The position numbers and the translations under genes are program-made. A stretch of 64,000 nucleotides of DNA from JAPLDB01 sp038206355 (GTDB taxonomy: Bacteria; Bacteroidota; Bacteroidia; AKYH767-A; 2013-40CM-41-45). The stretch spans positions 1 through 64,000 of the forward strand of contig JBBRAY010000017.1 of assembly GCA_038206355.1 (NCBI GenBank), in the 5' to 3' direction. Positions 54,501 to 64,000 of this stretch are shown piece after piece. Under the pieces are notes generated by a model. It saw nothing but the letters and a program-made list of their open reading frames with translations. It did no database searches and was not told the DNA's origin. Positions within the stretch are counted from its first letter, which is position 1. Each line of letters opens with the position of its first letter.

Positions 54501-56471
54501 TTACTGAACTGTAAGTACTGAAGCCTCTACCCAGTCACCGTTATCTTTAATAAGGGTGATCAGTTCGTCCACAGCCTGTTCTGTCGGAACACTTTTCTTC
54601 ATTACTTCTTTGCCTTTATACAAAGTAATTTTTCCGGGACCGGAACCAACATATCCATAGTCTGCATCTGCCATTTCACCGGGGCCGTTGACAATGCAGC
54701 CCATGATGCCGATTTTAATTCCTTTCAGATGATCAGTCCTCGAGCGGATTTTCGCAGTCGTTTCCTGTAAATCAAAGAGTGTTCTGCCGCAACTTGGACA
54801 AGAGATGTATTCTGTTTTGGAAATGCGCGTACGTGCTGCCTGTAATATCCCGAAAGAAAGACTATTCAAAAGTTTGGGGTTGTACTTCCCTCCTATCCAG
54901 ATGCCGTCACCAAAACCATCAATGAGCAAACCTCCGCAATCGGTCGAAGCATGAAGCATGAGTGTGTCTTCCGGAAGATTGTTGTACTGACGTCGTATAA
55001 TAACCGGACAGTAAATATTTTTCTGAAGGAAGTCGAAGAATATTCTTCGCTGCTCTGCCATGCCGTGCATGTTTTCTGAATCAATAACAAATACAACCGG
55101 ATAAGATTTAATTTTTGCAACATCGAATCCTGAAATTAAATCATTGATACCGGCAGAAACAAAATTCAGCTGAGGAGATCGTTTATCTGCAACTAAAAAT
55201 TCTTTCAGTGTAAAAAGCGGAAAGCTTCGCGTTTGATTTTCCAGTTGATTCCATTTATCGAAATCGTAAATCAGTCCGAGTGTTCCCGGTATTTCAAATT
55301 CAACGGGCAATTGCCCCACGTATAAATAATCACATGCCTGATCAGAAATATTCCATTTATCAAGACCTGCAGAATAATTATATCCGAATGGAAATAAAGT
55401 AGCCGGCGTAATTTCCTTTCTGTCACTGATATCGCCAATCACCCGTGGAACCTGGTGTCCACCGAAATTGGCAATTTCGCCGGTCTGCCTTCTGAAGTGT
55501 TCAACGGGAGAAAAAAACTTCAGGAGTTTATAAATGTCTTCAATTTCATGAATGGGTTTCTGATTTGCAGCTCTGTCATTATACCGTTTTACAAGTTCCT
55601 TTGCTACAGGAATTTCAAATTCAGGATCCTCTGTGAGCGAAACACGAATGGTATCTCCCAGTCCGTCTTCCAGCAATGTTCCGATTCCTGTTGCTGATTT
55701 TATCCTGCCGTCTTCTCCTTCTCCTGCTTCCGTAACTCCGAGGTGAAGCGGATAGTTCATGCCTTCCTCCTTCATCTTCATCACGAGCAAGCGGTAAGCC
55801 TGTACCATTACCTGTGTATTACTCGACTTCATGGATAGCACAATGTTGAAATAATTTTCGCTTTCACAGATCCTCAGAAACTCCAATGCTGATTCCACCA
55901 TTCCGAGCGGAGAATCGCCATACCTGCTCATGATTCTGTCACTCAATGAACCGTGGTTGGTTCCGATGCGCATGGCAGTACCATACTCTCTACAAATTTT
56001 TACAAGCGGAATAAAACGCTTGCGGATTCTATCCAGCTCCATGTCATAAGAAGCATCGGTATAATCTATCGTTTCAAATTTTTTACGGTCGGCATAGTTT
56101 CCCGGATTCACACGTACCTTCTCTACGATGCGTGCCGCAGTTTCTGCAGCATTGGGCGTGAAATGGATGTCAGCACATATTGGTTGTAAATAACCCCTCT
56201 TCTTCAATTCAGATTTAATGACTGCAAGGTTATTCGCCTCATTGATACTGGGTGCTGTAATGCGTACCAATTCACATCCTGCTTCAATCATTCGTATAGA
56301 TTGCTCGACAGTTGCCTTGGTGTCCATCGTATCAGTAGTTGTCATACTCTGTACGCGAATGGGATTACTGCCTCCGATATGAAGACTACCTGCCATCACT
56401 TCCCTGGTAATAAAACGGGAATAGCGGGTTAAACTATTACAATAAAGCTGAGGAAGCGGTTGCGCTTGCAT
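54501..56471 (-). CDS. ispG: 4-hydroxy-3-methylbut-2-enyl diphosphate synthase
   Basis: A 656-residue IspG/GcpE of the long form, with an extra middle domain as in Bacteroidota, Chlamydia and plants. The N-terminal TIM barrel has SMTTTDTMDT and GTNHGSLSDR. The C-terminal [4Fe-4S] domain supplies C558, C561 (CPSCGRTLFD) and C592 (GIMGCIVNGPGE), with E599. It catalyses the penultimate MEP-pathway step to isoprenoids, the precursors of menaquinone and carotenoids. Complete. Confidence 0.95.
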   Translation of the reverse strand: MQAQPLPQLYCNSLTRYSRFITREVMAGSLHIGGSNPIRVQSMTTTDTMDTKATVEQSIRMIEAGCELVRITAPSINEANNLAVIKSELKKRGYLQPICADIHFTPNAAETAARIVEKVRVNPGNYADRKKFETIDYTDASYDMELDRIRKRFIPLVKICREYGTAMRIGTNHGSLSDRIMSRYGDSPLGMVESALEFLRICESENYFNIVLSMKSSNTQVMVQAYRLLVMKMKEEGMNYPLHLGVTEAGEGEDGRIKSATGIGTLLEDGLGDTIRVSLTEDPEFEIPVAKELVKRYNDRAANQKPIHEIEDIYKLLKFFSPVEHFRRQTGEIANFGGHQVPRVIGDISDRKEITPATLFPFGYNYSAGLDKWNISDQACDYLYVGQLPVEFEIPGTLGLIYDFDKWNQLENQTRSFPLFTLKEFLVADKRSPQLNFVSAGINDLISGFDVAKIKSYPVVFVIDSENMHGMAEQRRIFFDFLQKNIYCPVIIRRQYNNLPEDTLMLHASTDCGGLLIDGFGDGIWIGGKYNPKLLNSLSFGILQAARTRISKTEYISCPSCGRTLFDLQETTAKIRSRTDHLKGIKIGIMGCIVNGPGEMADADYGYVGSGPGKITLYKGKEVMKKSVPTEQAVDELITLIKDNGDWVEASVLTVQ

Positions 56472-56492
56472 AACAAGAGCAAAGATAGGGAA

Positions 56493-57167
56493 TCAGTCTT
56501 TGAAAAATTTCTTTATAACAGTGGAATGGTCACTATTCATAACTTCAACAAAGTAAATTCCGCTGCTGCAGGATCCCGTATTAAAGCCTGTAACGGGACC
56601 TTTAAACCGCAATACCTCAACACCCATGATGTCAAAAACCCTTACCTGTTCAACTTTTTCAGGATGGGCAATCTGAAGTTCCATTCGTCCACCGGAAGAG
56701 CCGGGAAACAATAAAAATGATTGTGCGTTATTGTGTTCTTCGATTCCCACATTAATGAAATACACATTAAAATACAGCGAATCATTCGAAACTGCGAGCG
56801 GCATCTGAGATGAAGCCGGCCAAACGACTACAATGTTGTCACCACCATCCAGTTCGGAAGCCTCAAAGGTGTGTGTAATGTGAAGGGTATCATAAAAAGT
56901 ATTTCCGGAAATAACGTATGCAGGATTATAATAGAGGGTATCAACACCTGAGGAATCACCCAGCGAATGCATCAGGACGACCAGGTCGGCATTAAAAAGA
57001 AATCCACCTGAATTGCTGATCAGCAAGTCCATGGTTTTGGATTCGCCAGCATAAACCGTATCAGGAAATCCAATAATTGAATCCAGCTTTATGGTTTGGG
57101 CCGAGGTACTTTTTCCAAAAAGAAAAACAGAAATGAAAAGGGTCAGAAATAAAAATAGCTTCTTCAT
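56493..57167 (-). CDS. Small T9SS-type secreted protein
   Basis: A 224-residue protein with a signal peptide (1-23), a single beta-sandwich resembling a CARDB/cohesin-like module (about 28-135; DTVYAGESKTMDLLISNSG), and a tail similar to T9SS type A. The tail start is unusual: LFPGSSGG replaces FPNP, but the end (GIYFVEVMNSD ... IKKFF) is normal. Function unknown. It is divergent from the next gene. Confidence 0.7.
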   Translation of the reverse strand: MKKLFLFLTLFISVFLFGKSTSAQTIKLDSIIGFPDTVYAGESKTMDLLISNSGGFLFNADLVVLMHSLGDSSGVDTLYYNPAYVISGNTFYDTLHITHTFEASELDGGDNIVVVWPASSQMPLAVSNDSLYFNVYFINVGIEEHNNAQSFLLFPGSSGGRMELQIAHPEKVEQVRVFDIMGVEVLRFKGPVTGFNTGSCSSGIYFVEVMNSDHSTVIKKFFKD

Positions 57168-57255
57168 AAAGGGGAAGTTTTGTTGGAAACAAATTTATTA
57201 AATCCTTTCTTCGCACCAATATTATTTTTAATTTTCCTTACCTGTTTAAATCCCT

Positions 57256-58704
57256 ATGGACATCCTGAACCAGATTATTGCAAACATGAACAAGGAGCAG
57301 GTACGCGGCTATAAACTCTTCGTTAACCGGACCAATGAAAAAGATGACCGGAAGGACATTTTATATTTTGATTATGTGCGCAAAAGTGGCGAGGGTTATG
57401 ATGAAAAAAAGATTCACAGCAAATTATACAACGGGGCAGATAAAAATACTTTTTACCGTCTGAAGAACAGGGTGCTCAGCGATGTAAGTAAAAGCCTCAT
57501 GGTTCAGCATTTTGATGATGATGAGCTGATCTACGCATTGCATCTCCTCGCACTTGAAAAATTTCACTTTAACCACAACCGTACGCACATCGCCCATTAT
57601 TATCTGAAGAAGGCCGAGGCAGAAGCAAAGCGGATTGAGAACTTTGAATTGTTGGACATCATTTATGGAGAATACATCCGGTTGAGCCGGGAAATGATGA
57701 CAATTAATCCTGAACAATACATTAGCCTAAGAACTTCAAACCAGGAACAGATCAGGCAGTTGCGAGCGATTGACAATATACTTGCAACCGTTACATTCCG
57801 ACTAAAAACAACTCAGAATTTTTCTACTTCTGAAAATCCGGTGCTGAAGCTGCTGCAGAAAACGGTAAAAGAACTTTCAGCTGATAAAGAACTTCAGCAA
57901 AGTGCGAAGCTCCGGTTCAAAATTTATGATGCGGTTACACAAATTCTTTTGCAGAAACGGCAATACCCTGCGCTGGAGGAATACCTGCTGAGCATGTACA
58001 ATGATTTTGTCAAAGAAAAATTATTCAACAAAAACAACCACGATACCAGGTTGCAGATGTTGGTGTTTATCGTGAACACCTTATTCAAAACAGAGAAACT
58101 GAATGAGTCATTGAAATATACGGAGAAGCTGAAATCAGCCATGGAAGAGCATCACAGGCTGCACTATGACAAGTACCTGTTTTTTTATTACAACTCACTG
58201 GTGATAAATTATTCACGCCTCGATAGAAAAAAAGCCATTGATATCCTTACTGAAATGAAGGGAAATGAAAAAATCTGTGCCAATAATTTTTATGAACTTT
58301 TCATTTACCTGAATCTTGCTGTCGTTTATTTCGATAAAAAAGATTTTCACCAAAGCATCCGTAATCTGCATAAAATTTACCTCCTCGGTGGTTATAAGGA
58401 TGCCGACAAAGCATTGCAGTTTAAAATAGCCATTGCCGACCTAATCGTGCGATATGAATTGAATGATGAAGATACTTTAGCTTATAAACTGAAACAGGTA
58501 AAAAAAGACTTCCGGGTTTTGCTGTTGCAAAAAGAAAATAGCAGGGAAAAAGAAATGATAGACATTATTTCAGGTATGATCAATACGCAGGATATAAAAA
58601 GAAATCCGTTGCTGGTTAAAAAAATTCAGGCATTGCTCAAACAAGGTGAAGCCAGCGACACCGAAATCATTCATTACAGAAACTGGCTCAAGGAAAAAAT
58701 TTAA
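57256..58704 (+). CDS. Uncharacterised helical protein
   Basis: A 482-residue cytosolic protein, almost entirely alpha-helical and rich in Lys, Leu and Asn. Tyr-rich helix pairs (AHYYLKKAEAEAKRIENFEL, LFFYYNSLVINYSRLDRKKA) resemble TPR repeats. The N-terminal part (to about residue 75) may be a separate helical domain. There is no signal peptide and no enzymatic motif. Such proteins are widespread in Bacteroidota without assigned function. It converges with the outer-membrane protein gene, 4 nt away. Confidence 0.65.
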   Translation: MDILNQIIANMNKEQVRGYKLFVNRTNEKDDRKDILYFDYVRKSGEGYDEKKIHSKLYNGADKNTFYRLKNRVLSDVSKSLMVQHFDDDELIYALHLLALEKFHFNHNRTHIAHYYLKKAEAEAKRIENFELLDIIYGEYIRLSREMMTINPEQYISLRTSNQEQIRQLRAIDNILATVTFRLKTTQNFSTSENPVLKLLQKTVKELSADKELQQSAKLRFKIYDAVTQILLQKRQYPALEEYLLSMYNDFVKEKLFNKNNHDTRLQMLVFIVNTLFKTEKLNESLKYTEKLKSAMEEHHRLHYDKYLFFYYNSLVINYSRLDRKKAIDILTEMKGNEKICANNFYELFIYLNLAVVYFDKKDFHQSIRNLHKIYLLGGYKDADKALQFKIAIADLIVRYELNDEDTLAYKLKQVKKDFRVLLLQKENSREKEMIDIISGMINTQDIKRNPLLVKKIQALLKQGEASDTEIIHYRNWLKEKI

Positions 58705-58708
58705 ACGC

Positions 58709-59584
58709 TTACATTTTTTTAGGAGTCATCAGGTTCTTGCAGGAGTTATCTTTGTACTGATTCTTCAGTTTGTAAGGCTTGAAGAGTGCTGTAGTAAAAT
58801 AATAAGTGAGGTGAAAATTTGTGTAAACGTACCAATCCTTGTTAGTCGGATTCCCACGCACCCTGTTATGTGCCGCCGGATCAGTACTTCTGTCGGAAAG
58901 TTGTACGGCAATTTCACCTTCTTTCGCCCGAAGCTGATTTTTGTCCGGATAGAAAGTACTGACGTCATCGAGATAATCCGTAAAAGTTTTTCTGAAACCG
59001 CACTCTCCGCCGAAGTCAAATTTTTGTGTGATTTTTATCATGAATCCGATTCCAAATGGTATACTGATTTGCTGCAGCTGATAAGGTTTTGGGTAATTGC
59101 CTCCGAGGTTTTGTCCTTCAGTCCCTACTTTCTGTAATTCATATGTTTTGCCGTTGAAATTGGTTTTAGGGTTGAACATGAAACCGGCAGCGCCGGCAAA
59201 AATATATGGCGTAACAAAGTTTCGTTTGGTAAATCCCCGCTTCCGGTTTTGAAATTTGTACATAAACACCAGCGACAACTCATCAATGTCAGTATAAAAA
59301 TCAAGATTGCGCCTGTTATTGGCAGCGAGTAGTCCACCGTCATGAGCTCCCATGCGACCGTGAAAGAATGCGAGCCGAACGTGGACCCGGCTGAAGAACA
59401 ATGCAGTGGCATGAATCCCTACCCCCGGCTTTGTAAATTGTAAGGAAAAATTATCATCAAGCTCACCTGCGTAATTGACGGCACCTGCTGAAATACCGAA
59501 TCCGATCATGCCACGCTTTTCCTGCGCCAGCAGATGAATGGAACATAGAACCAATAGAATAAAAATGAAGTAATATTTTTTCAC
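58709..59584 (-). CDS. Outer-membrane beta-barrel protein (DUF6089-like)
   Basis: A 291-residue protein starting at GTG, with a signal peptide ending at LLAQ. The barrel pattern GFGISAGAVNYAGELDD, followed by VHATALFF/VRLAFFHG-type alternating strands and NTNRRNLDFYTDIDELS, resembles the DUF6089 family. Such proteins are predicted porin-like or structural outer-membrane proteins of unknown role. The C-terminus extends 25 residues beyond the last strand as a basic tail. Confidence 0.75.
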   Translation of the reverse strand: MKKYYFIFILLVLCSIHLLAQEKRGMIGFGISAGAVNYAGELDDNFSLQFTKPGVGIHATALFFSRVHVRLAFFHGRMGAHDGGLLAANNRRNLDFYTDIDELSLVFMYKFQNRKRGFTKRNFVTPYIFAGAAGFMFNPKTNFNGKTYELQKVGTEGQNLGGNYPKPYQLQQISIPFGIGFMIKITQKFDFGGECGFRKTFTDYLDDVSTFYPDKNQLRAKEGEIAVQLSDRSTDPAAHNRVRGNPTNKDWYVYTNFHLTYYFTTALFKPYKLKNQYKDNSCKNLMTPKKM

Positions 59585-59631
59585 AACGGTAGAAAATCAA
59601 AAATAGCTAAAGTGATGCGATAAAAAAATTA

Positions 59632-60261
59632 TCAGAGGTATTTATCAAGCGAATCAAACTGAAAACCCAACTGTGAAAAATGCTTTATGGTCATTTCAAG
59701 TGCCGGCAACATCCTTTCTTTTGCTTTAATACTATCATGAAAAACGATGATGCTTCCCGGTACAGCCTTTCTTATTACTTTATCATAACAAAACAAAGGG
59801 CTTCGGTTTTTTTTCCAGTCATAGGTTAATACATCCCACATCACAATTTTATATTTCTTTTTAACTGCAGCGTATTGTGAATATGTCAGCTTTCCGTAAG
59901 GCGGACGAAATAACATTTGTGATTGCCTGGACTGACCATTCTTTTCAAGCACTTCTTTGCATTGTTCAATATTATTGAGGTAAGCATCAAATGTATTGTG
60001 CCATCCGTTCAAGTGATGAAAAGTGTGGTTACCAACGGCATGACCATCATCTATTATTTGCCTGAAAAGGTCAGGATGCTTGATGATATTTTCACCGATA
60101 CAGAAAAATGTCGCTTTTGCCTTTTCGCGACCAAGAATTTCAAGAACCTGCGGGGTAGCTTCCGGAACAGGGCCATCATCAAAAGTGAGAAATATTTTTT
60201 TCTCATCCGTTTTTATACGACATGTTACTGAAATGAATAACTCAAGGACACGGGGAAGCAA
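59632..60261 (-). CDS. Polysaccharide deacetylase (NodB homology)
   Basis: A 209-residue carbohydrate esterase family 4 protein. Metal and catalytic residues are visible in TFDDGP (26-31) and in the zinc motif H79-x3-H83 (GNHTFHH), with RPPYGK downstream. It would remove N-acetyl groups from peptidoglycan or a surface glycan. The start is TTG 60261, as an in-frame stop lies just upstream and no ATG is available. There is no obvious signal peptide, so the location is uncertain. Confidence 0.85.
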   Translation of the reverse strand: MLPRVLELFISVTCRIKTDEKKIFLTFDDGPVPEATPQVLEILGREKAKATFFCIGENIIKHPDLFRQIIDDGHAVGNHTFHHLNGWHNTFDAYLNNIEQCKEVLEKNGQSRQSQMLFRPPYGKLTYSQYAAVKKKYKIVMWDVLTYDWKKNRSPLFCYDKVIRKAVPGSIIVFHDSIKAKERMLPALEMTIKHFSQLGFQFDSLDKYL

Positions 60262-60787
60262 AAAGTTGTTTATTTAAAATTTTGATAAAATAGGCTCTTT
60301 CCGTTGAAACTTTTGCCAAGCATACAAAATTACTCAATCATTATTTAATAATTTTTAATCGAAACTTAAGGCGCAATTGCCGTCATCTTAAAAATATATA
60401 ACCAACCAATACAATAAATACCATGAAAACATTTTAATTCTTAAATAGATGAAATTTATCAAAATTTAACCATTTTTGCTGTATCCATAAATTATTAATA
60501 CAATTCATACTCATCCATTCAACTATTTATTAATCAGCATATTAAAGTCAAATTATTTTTTATGTGACATTTTAACCGCTTGTATTATGCTAAGTAATTA
60601 GCCAATAATATTATGAATTATACCAAATAAAAAGCCACACTCGCACCAATTATATTGATTATTGCCAAAATAATTAAACAATATTGTATTATAATCCTAC
60701 TTTAGCACCAAAATAAAATTATACTAATTATTAACCATTACTAACAAGGCAATCAATCAATTAAGTTAGTACAAAAAACTCTTCAAA
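60262..60787. other. AT-rich spacer before giant surface gene
   Basis: About 526 bp with no supported ORF, strongly AT-rich. A TACTTTAG element at 60698-60705 is one mismatch from the -7 consensus, but no -33 partner fits. It is long enough for regulation of the large downstream gene; nothing definite is seen. Confidence 0.4.
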
Positions 60788-63700
60788 ATGAAAAAAATTA
60801 CATTCATTTGGGCATCTATGTTTTTGCTGTTATTTACGGCAATTACAAGCACATTTGCTATCTCACCTACAAGCGATTGTGGAACCAATGGCAGCCAGCA
60901 AATTACTGTTAACAACAATAACTGCAACACGACTTCATTCGATTTCAGTTCATCTATTGGAAGTCCTTCATTGAGTGGCACTTGTGCAAGCGGCGGGACC
61001 CAGGATGGCTGGGGATGGTTCAATGCAAATGGAACATCTACAACCGTATCAGCAACACCCTCAGGAAGTAACCCCAGAAACATTGCGCTGATGATTTATA
61101 CAGGAACATGTGGTTCTTTATCCTTGGTTACATGCATAAATGCCAGTTCAGGGTCGGGTACTGAAAGCGTGACTTTCACTTCAGTAAATGGAGTAAATTA
61201 CTTTATTAGGGTCGTGAGAATGTCGGGTACGTCAAATAGTTCAGAAAATGATGTTTGTGTTACGAATAATGTCCCTCCTGTTATTTCAGGATTCTCACCT
61301 TCATCAGGATGTGTGGGATCAACGTTAACAATTAACGGCACCAATCTTAACAATGCTACATCAGTAAAAATCGGAGGCACCAATGCAGCAATTATCTCCA
61401 ATAGTTCAACAGTAATAACTGCCACCGTAGGAAGCGGTACTACAGGTATCGTTTCTGTAACATCTTCAGGAGGTACAGCTAACGGTTCAGGAACATTTAC
61501 TGTAAACCAGCTTCCTGTTCTTTACACGGTTTCCGGTGGCGGTGCTTATTGTCCGGGCGATGCCGGAATGCCGGTTAACCTGAGTAATTCAGAAGTCGGA
61601 GTTTCATATCAGTTAAAATTAGGAGCATCCAATTCAGGTTCACCGGTTTCAGGTACGGGCGGTGCATTTTCTTTTGGAAATCAGACAAGCACAGGAACGT
61701 ATACCGTAGTCGCAACAACCGGAGCCGGCTGCGGACGCACGATGTCGGGAAACGCAGCTGTTAGTACAAACACAAATGCCGGAATCAGTTCTCAACCTCC
61801 AAACAGAACCATCTGTGAAAATGCAAATACGAGTTTCTCTGTAACAGCAAATGGTACAGGTCCTTATAGCTATCAATGGCAGGACAACAGCACAGGAAGT
61901 ATGGCTGACATTTCAGGAGCAACAAATTCTTCTTTTAGTGTTTCCGGCGCATCACTTGGAATGAGTGGTAGACAATACCATGTATTGGTAACGGGCGCCT
62001 GTGGTCCGGTTGTAACTTCCAACACGGTTTCACTTACTGTCAATCCGATACCCGTTGTATCAGTTTCACCTACTCCATCAAATGCAATGGTTTGCGGTAC
62101 AGGATCGGTTACGCTTGCAGCTTCCGGCGCAACAACTTACAGCTGGACACCGGGTGGATCATCTAGTGCATCTATATCAGTATCACCTCTTACAACTACT
62201 AACTATACTGTTACAGGTACTACAACAGGATGCTCTTCAACAGCAACACAAAGCGTAACTGTTAATCCGGCGGTTACTGCTCTGGCGTCAGCTTCTCTTA
62301 CCACGCTTTGTGAAGGCGGTAATTCAGCACTGGCAGCCGCCGGAGGAAATACAACCAATTATAATATCACATCCATACCATACAGCGGCCCGCTTGGATC
62401 AGGTTCAAGTGCTGTTTCCGGAGATGATGTCGTTTCAGGATCAGTAACGATACCATTTACATTCAGCTACTACGGTATAAATTATAACAACCTGTATGTT
62501 TATACCAATGGTTTTGTTCAGTTGGGAAGCAGTTCAAACTCAACAACTGTTTACGGACAAACACTTCCATCGGCATCAAATCCGAATAATATAATTGCCG
62601 GTGTATTGTCTGACCTGAATGCTTCTTCAAATACCATTTCAACTTTTACCACGGGCTCTTCGCCAAATCGTGTGTTTAGTATTTATTATAACAACGTCCA
62701 GTTTTATTGCAGCGGAACTTCAGGTGGATGTTCAAGTAACAAAAGAGGAAATGCAAATTTTCAGATACGCTTATATGAGAACTCAAACATCATAGAAGTG
62801 CATTTACAAAATGTCGCAAATAGTTCCACCACTTCAGGTTCATTAAAATCCTGTGGACTGGAAAACGCAAATGGTACGTCGGCTAAAGTTCCTACCGGCA
62901 GAAATGGCAGTGATGGCAACTGGATGGTTTCTACTCCTGAAGCGTGGCGCTTTACGCCAGGTGGTGGAACGCTTACTTATTCATGGTCTCCTACAACATA
63001 CCTCACAGACGAAACGATCAGTGATCCGACAGCACAGAATATGTTGTTAAGTCAAAACTATATTGTTACGGTTACTGATCAAAACGGATGTACCGATGTA
63101 TCACAGGCAGCAGCGATTACTGTAAATCCACTGCCGAATGTTACCATTACTCCTGCCGGACCTACAGCATTTTGCGCAGGGGGAAATGTTACACTAACGG
63201 CACCGGCAGGTATGTCATCTTATTCATGGAATACAACCCCGGTACAAACAACACAAAGTATCGTTGTAAATACACAGGCCGGTTATATTGTTACAGGTAC
63301 CAATTCAAACGGTTGTTCCAATACAGCAACACAGGTAATAACGGTTTATGATACTTTGCCTGCTGCAATTATTGTAATAGGAAACAGTAACCTCTGCACC
63401 GGGCAAACAACTACGGATCTTCTGGCATTCCAGTCCAATGCAGTAAGTTATTTATGGAATACATCTTCGGGAACTGATTTGATCACCGTATCCACTTCAG
63501 GAATTTATTCTGTATCAGTAACTGACAATCATGGATGCCTGCACAACCAAAGTCAGGCAATAACAGAATCATCAGCGCCGGTAGCTCCCATTATACAAGC
63601 CCTGGGATCTATTGTTTTATGTTCTGACGGAATAACAACTACAAGTGTTGTACTCAGTACCACCAACTACTCCTCAGATCTTTTATGGAGTACCAGTGAA

Positions 63701-64000
63701 ACTACGCCGGATATTACCGCAGATTATGGTGACAATTTTATTGTTACCTATACAGATGCCAACGGATGCTATTCATCTTCAAATACAATAACGACTGAAG
63801 TGAGGGACTTTTCATTAGATCCTTCATCTGCTTTGAATAACTCATCTTACGGAGAGATATGCTCAGGATCTCCTGCATCACTCACTGTAAACGGAGGTGC
63901 ATTGGCAGTTGACGCAACCTGGGTGTGGTATGAAGGCGCATGCGGAAATGGTATTGCTGTAGCATCAGGAACATCTGCAGCTCCAATTCCTACAGGTGGT
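60788..64000 (+). CDS. Giant Ig/IPT-repeat surface protein, partial at right edge
   Basis: An ORF of at least 1071 codons, open to the window end. ATG 60788 gives a signal peptide (MKKITFIWASMFLLL..., cleavage near TFA). In order: a jelly-roll-like N-terminal part with paired cysteines, an IPT/TIG domain (about 160-235; GFSPSSGCVGSTLTINGTNL), many Ig-like repeats each opening with a Cys strand (VCGTGSVTLAASGATTYSW, FCAGGNVTLTAPAG, LCTGQTT), and a propeller- or lectin-like domain at about 520-720. A T9SS tail is expected beyond the edge. It is probably a gliding or adhesion protein (inference). Confidence 0.85.
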   Translation, partial: MKKITFIWASMFLLLFTAITSTFAISPTSDCGTNGSQQITVNNNNCNTTSFDFSSSIGSPSLSGTCASGGTQDGWGWFNANGTSTTVSATPSGSNPRNIALMIYTGTCGSLSLVTCINASSGSGTESVTFTSVNGVNYFIRVVRMSGTSNSSENDVCVTNNVPPVISGFSPSSGCVGSTLTINGTNLNNATSVKIGGTNAAIISNSSTVITATVGSGTTGIVSVTSSGGTANGSGTFTVNQLPVLYTVSGGGAYCPGDAGMPVNLSNSEVGVSYQLKLGASNSGSPVSGTGGAFSFGNQTSTGTYTVVATTGAGCGRTMSGNAAVSTNTNAGISSQPPNRTICENANTSFSVTANGTGPYSYQWQDNSTGSMADISGATNSSFSVSGASLGMSGRQYHVLVTGACGPVVTSNTVSLTVNPIPVVSVSPTPSNAMVCGTGSVTLAASGATTYSWTPGGSSSASISVSPLTTTNYTVTGTTTGCSSTATQSVTVNPAVTALASASLTTLCEGGNSALAAAGGNTTNYNITSIPYSGPLGSGSSAVSGDDVVSGSVTIPFTFSYYGINYNNLYVYTNGFVQLGSSSNSTTVYGQTLPSASNPNNIIAGVLSDLNASSNTISTFTTGSSPNRVFSIYYNNVQFYCSGTSGGCSSNKRGNANFQIRLYENSNIIEVHLQNVANSSTTSGSLKSCGLENANGTSAKVPTGRNGSDGNWMVSTPEAWRFTPGGGTLTYSWSPTTYLTDETISDPTAQNMLLSQNYIVTVTDQNGCTDVSQAAAITVNPLPNVTITPAGPTAFCAGGNVTLTAPAGMSSYSWNTTPVQTTQSIVVNTQAGYIVTGTNSNGCSNTATQVITVYDTLPAAIIVIGNSNLCTGQTTTDLLAFQSNAVSYLWNTSSGTDLITVSTSGIYSVSVTDNHGCLHNQSQAITESSAPVAPIIQALGSIVLCSDGITTTSVVLSTTNYSSDLLWSTSETTPDITADYGDNFIVTYTDANGCYSSSNTITTEVRDFSLDPSSALNNSSYGEICSGSPASLTVNGGALAVDATWVWYEGACGNGIAVASGTSAAPIPTGG

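Overview
The window is from a bacterium of the phylum Bacteroidota, probably a free-living Chitinophagales/Sphingobacteriales-like or flavobacterial lineage. The evidence is at least thirteen genes ending in type IX secretion system (T9SS) type A sorting tails (NPNP-type motif, then a short beta-rich end), a futalosine menaquinone pair (mqnB, mqnD), the long form of IspG, a flexirubin/aryl-polyene type pigment locus with a tyrosine ammonia-lyase like that of Flavobacterium johnsoniae, and promoter boxes of the TTTG / TAnnTTTG type. Base composition is moderately AT-rich and most starts lack a strong Shine-Dalgarno sequence. No T9SS machinery, rRNA, CRISPR array, integrase or transposase is visible.

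Left edge and metal region (1-21.9 kb): two copies of a tRNA 5' half lie on the minus strand behind a near-consensus promoter. A run of plus-strand secreted proteins follows (propeller/choice-of-anchor, PKD, thioredoxin-like, unknown, multicopper oxidase, lipoprotein). Next come a DUF3347 protein, a second multicopper oxidase fused to a CopB-like beta-barrel, a complete Cus-type efflux set (CusA split into two coupled ORFs, a TolC-type channel, two adaptors), several small Cys/Met/His-rich metal-binding proteins and a CPH-type P1B copper ATPase. Together this is an export, oxidation and sequestration system for copper (or silver) acting from the inner membrane to the cell surface. No metal-responsive regulator is visible.

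Central region (21.9-38.2 kb): housekeeping genes folC, hldD, mqnD, mqnB, a queD-type gene, folE, a BI-1 membrane protein, fabD, a GH3-family enzyme and a deoxynucleoside kinase, with scattered T9SS cargo. Several spacers hold microsatellites and minisatellites, and a four-helix-bundle (S23-type) gene sits between two such arrays.

Duplicated fibre module (38.3-44.0 kb): a two-gene unit (small T9SS protein, then a tail-fibre-like repeat protein with an S74 chaperone-like domain and T9SS tail) is present twice, with near-identical blocks inside diverged sequence. One fibre gene is cut short and the other carries a G-run frameshift and an in-frame stop.

Pigment and right-hand region (44.0-64 kb): O-methyltransferase, azurin lipoprotein, tyrosine ammonia-lyase, FabG, ketosynthase, ACP, LpxL-type acyltransferase and a hotdog dehydratase form a partial flexirubin/aryl-polyene cluster, interrupted by an RCC1-repeat T9SS protein. 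After it come ispG, more T9SS cargo, an uncharacterised helical protein, a DUF6089-like outer-membrane protein, a polysaccharide deacetylase and a very long Ig/IPT-repeat surface protein that runs off the right edge.
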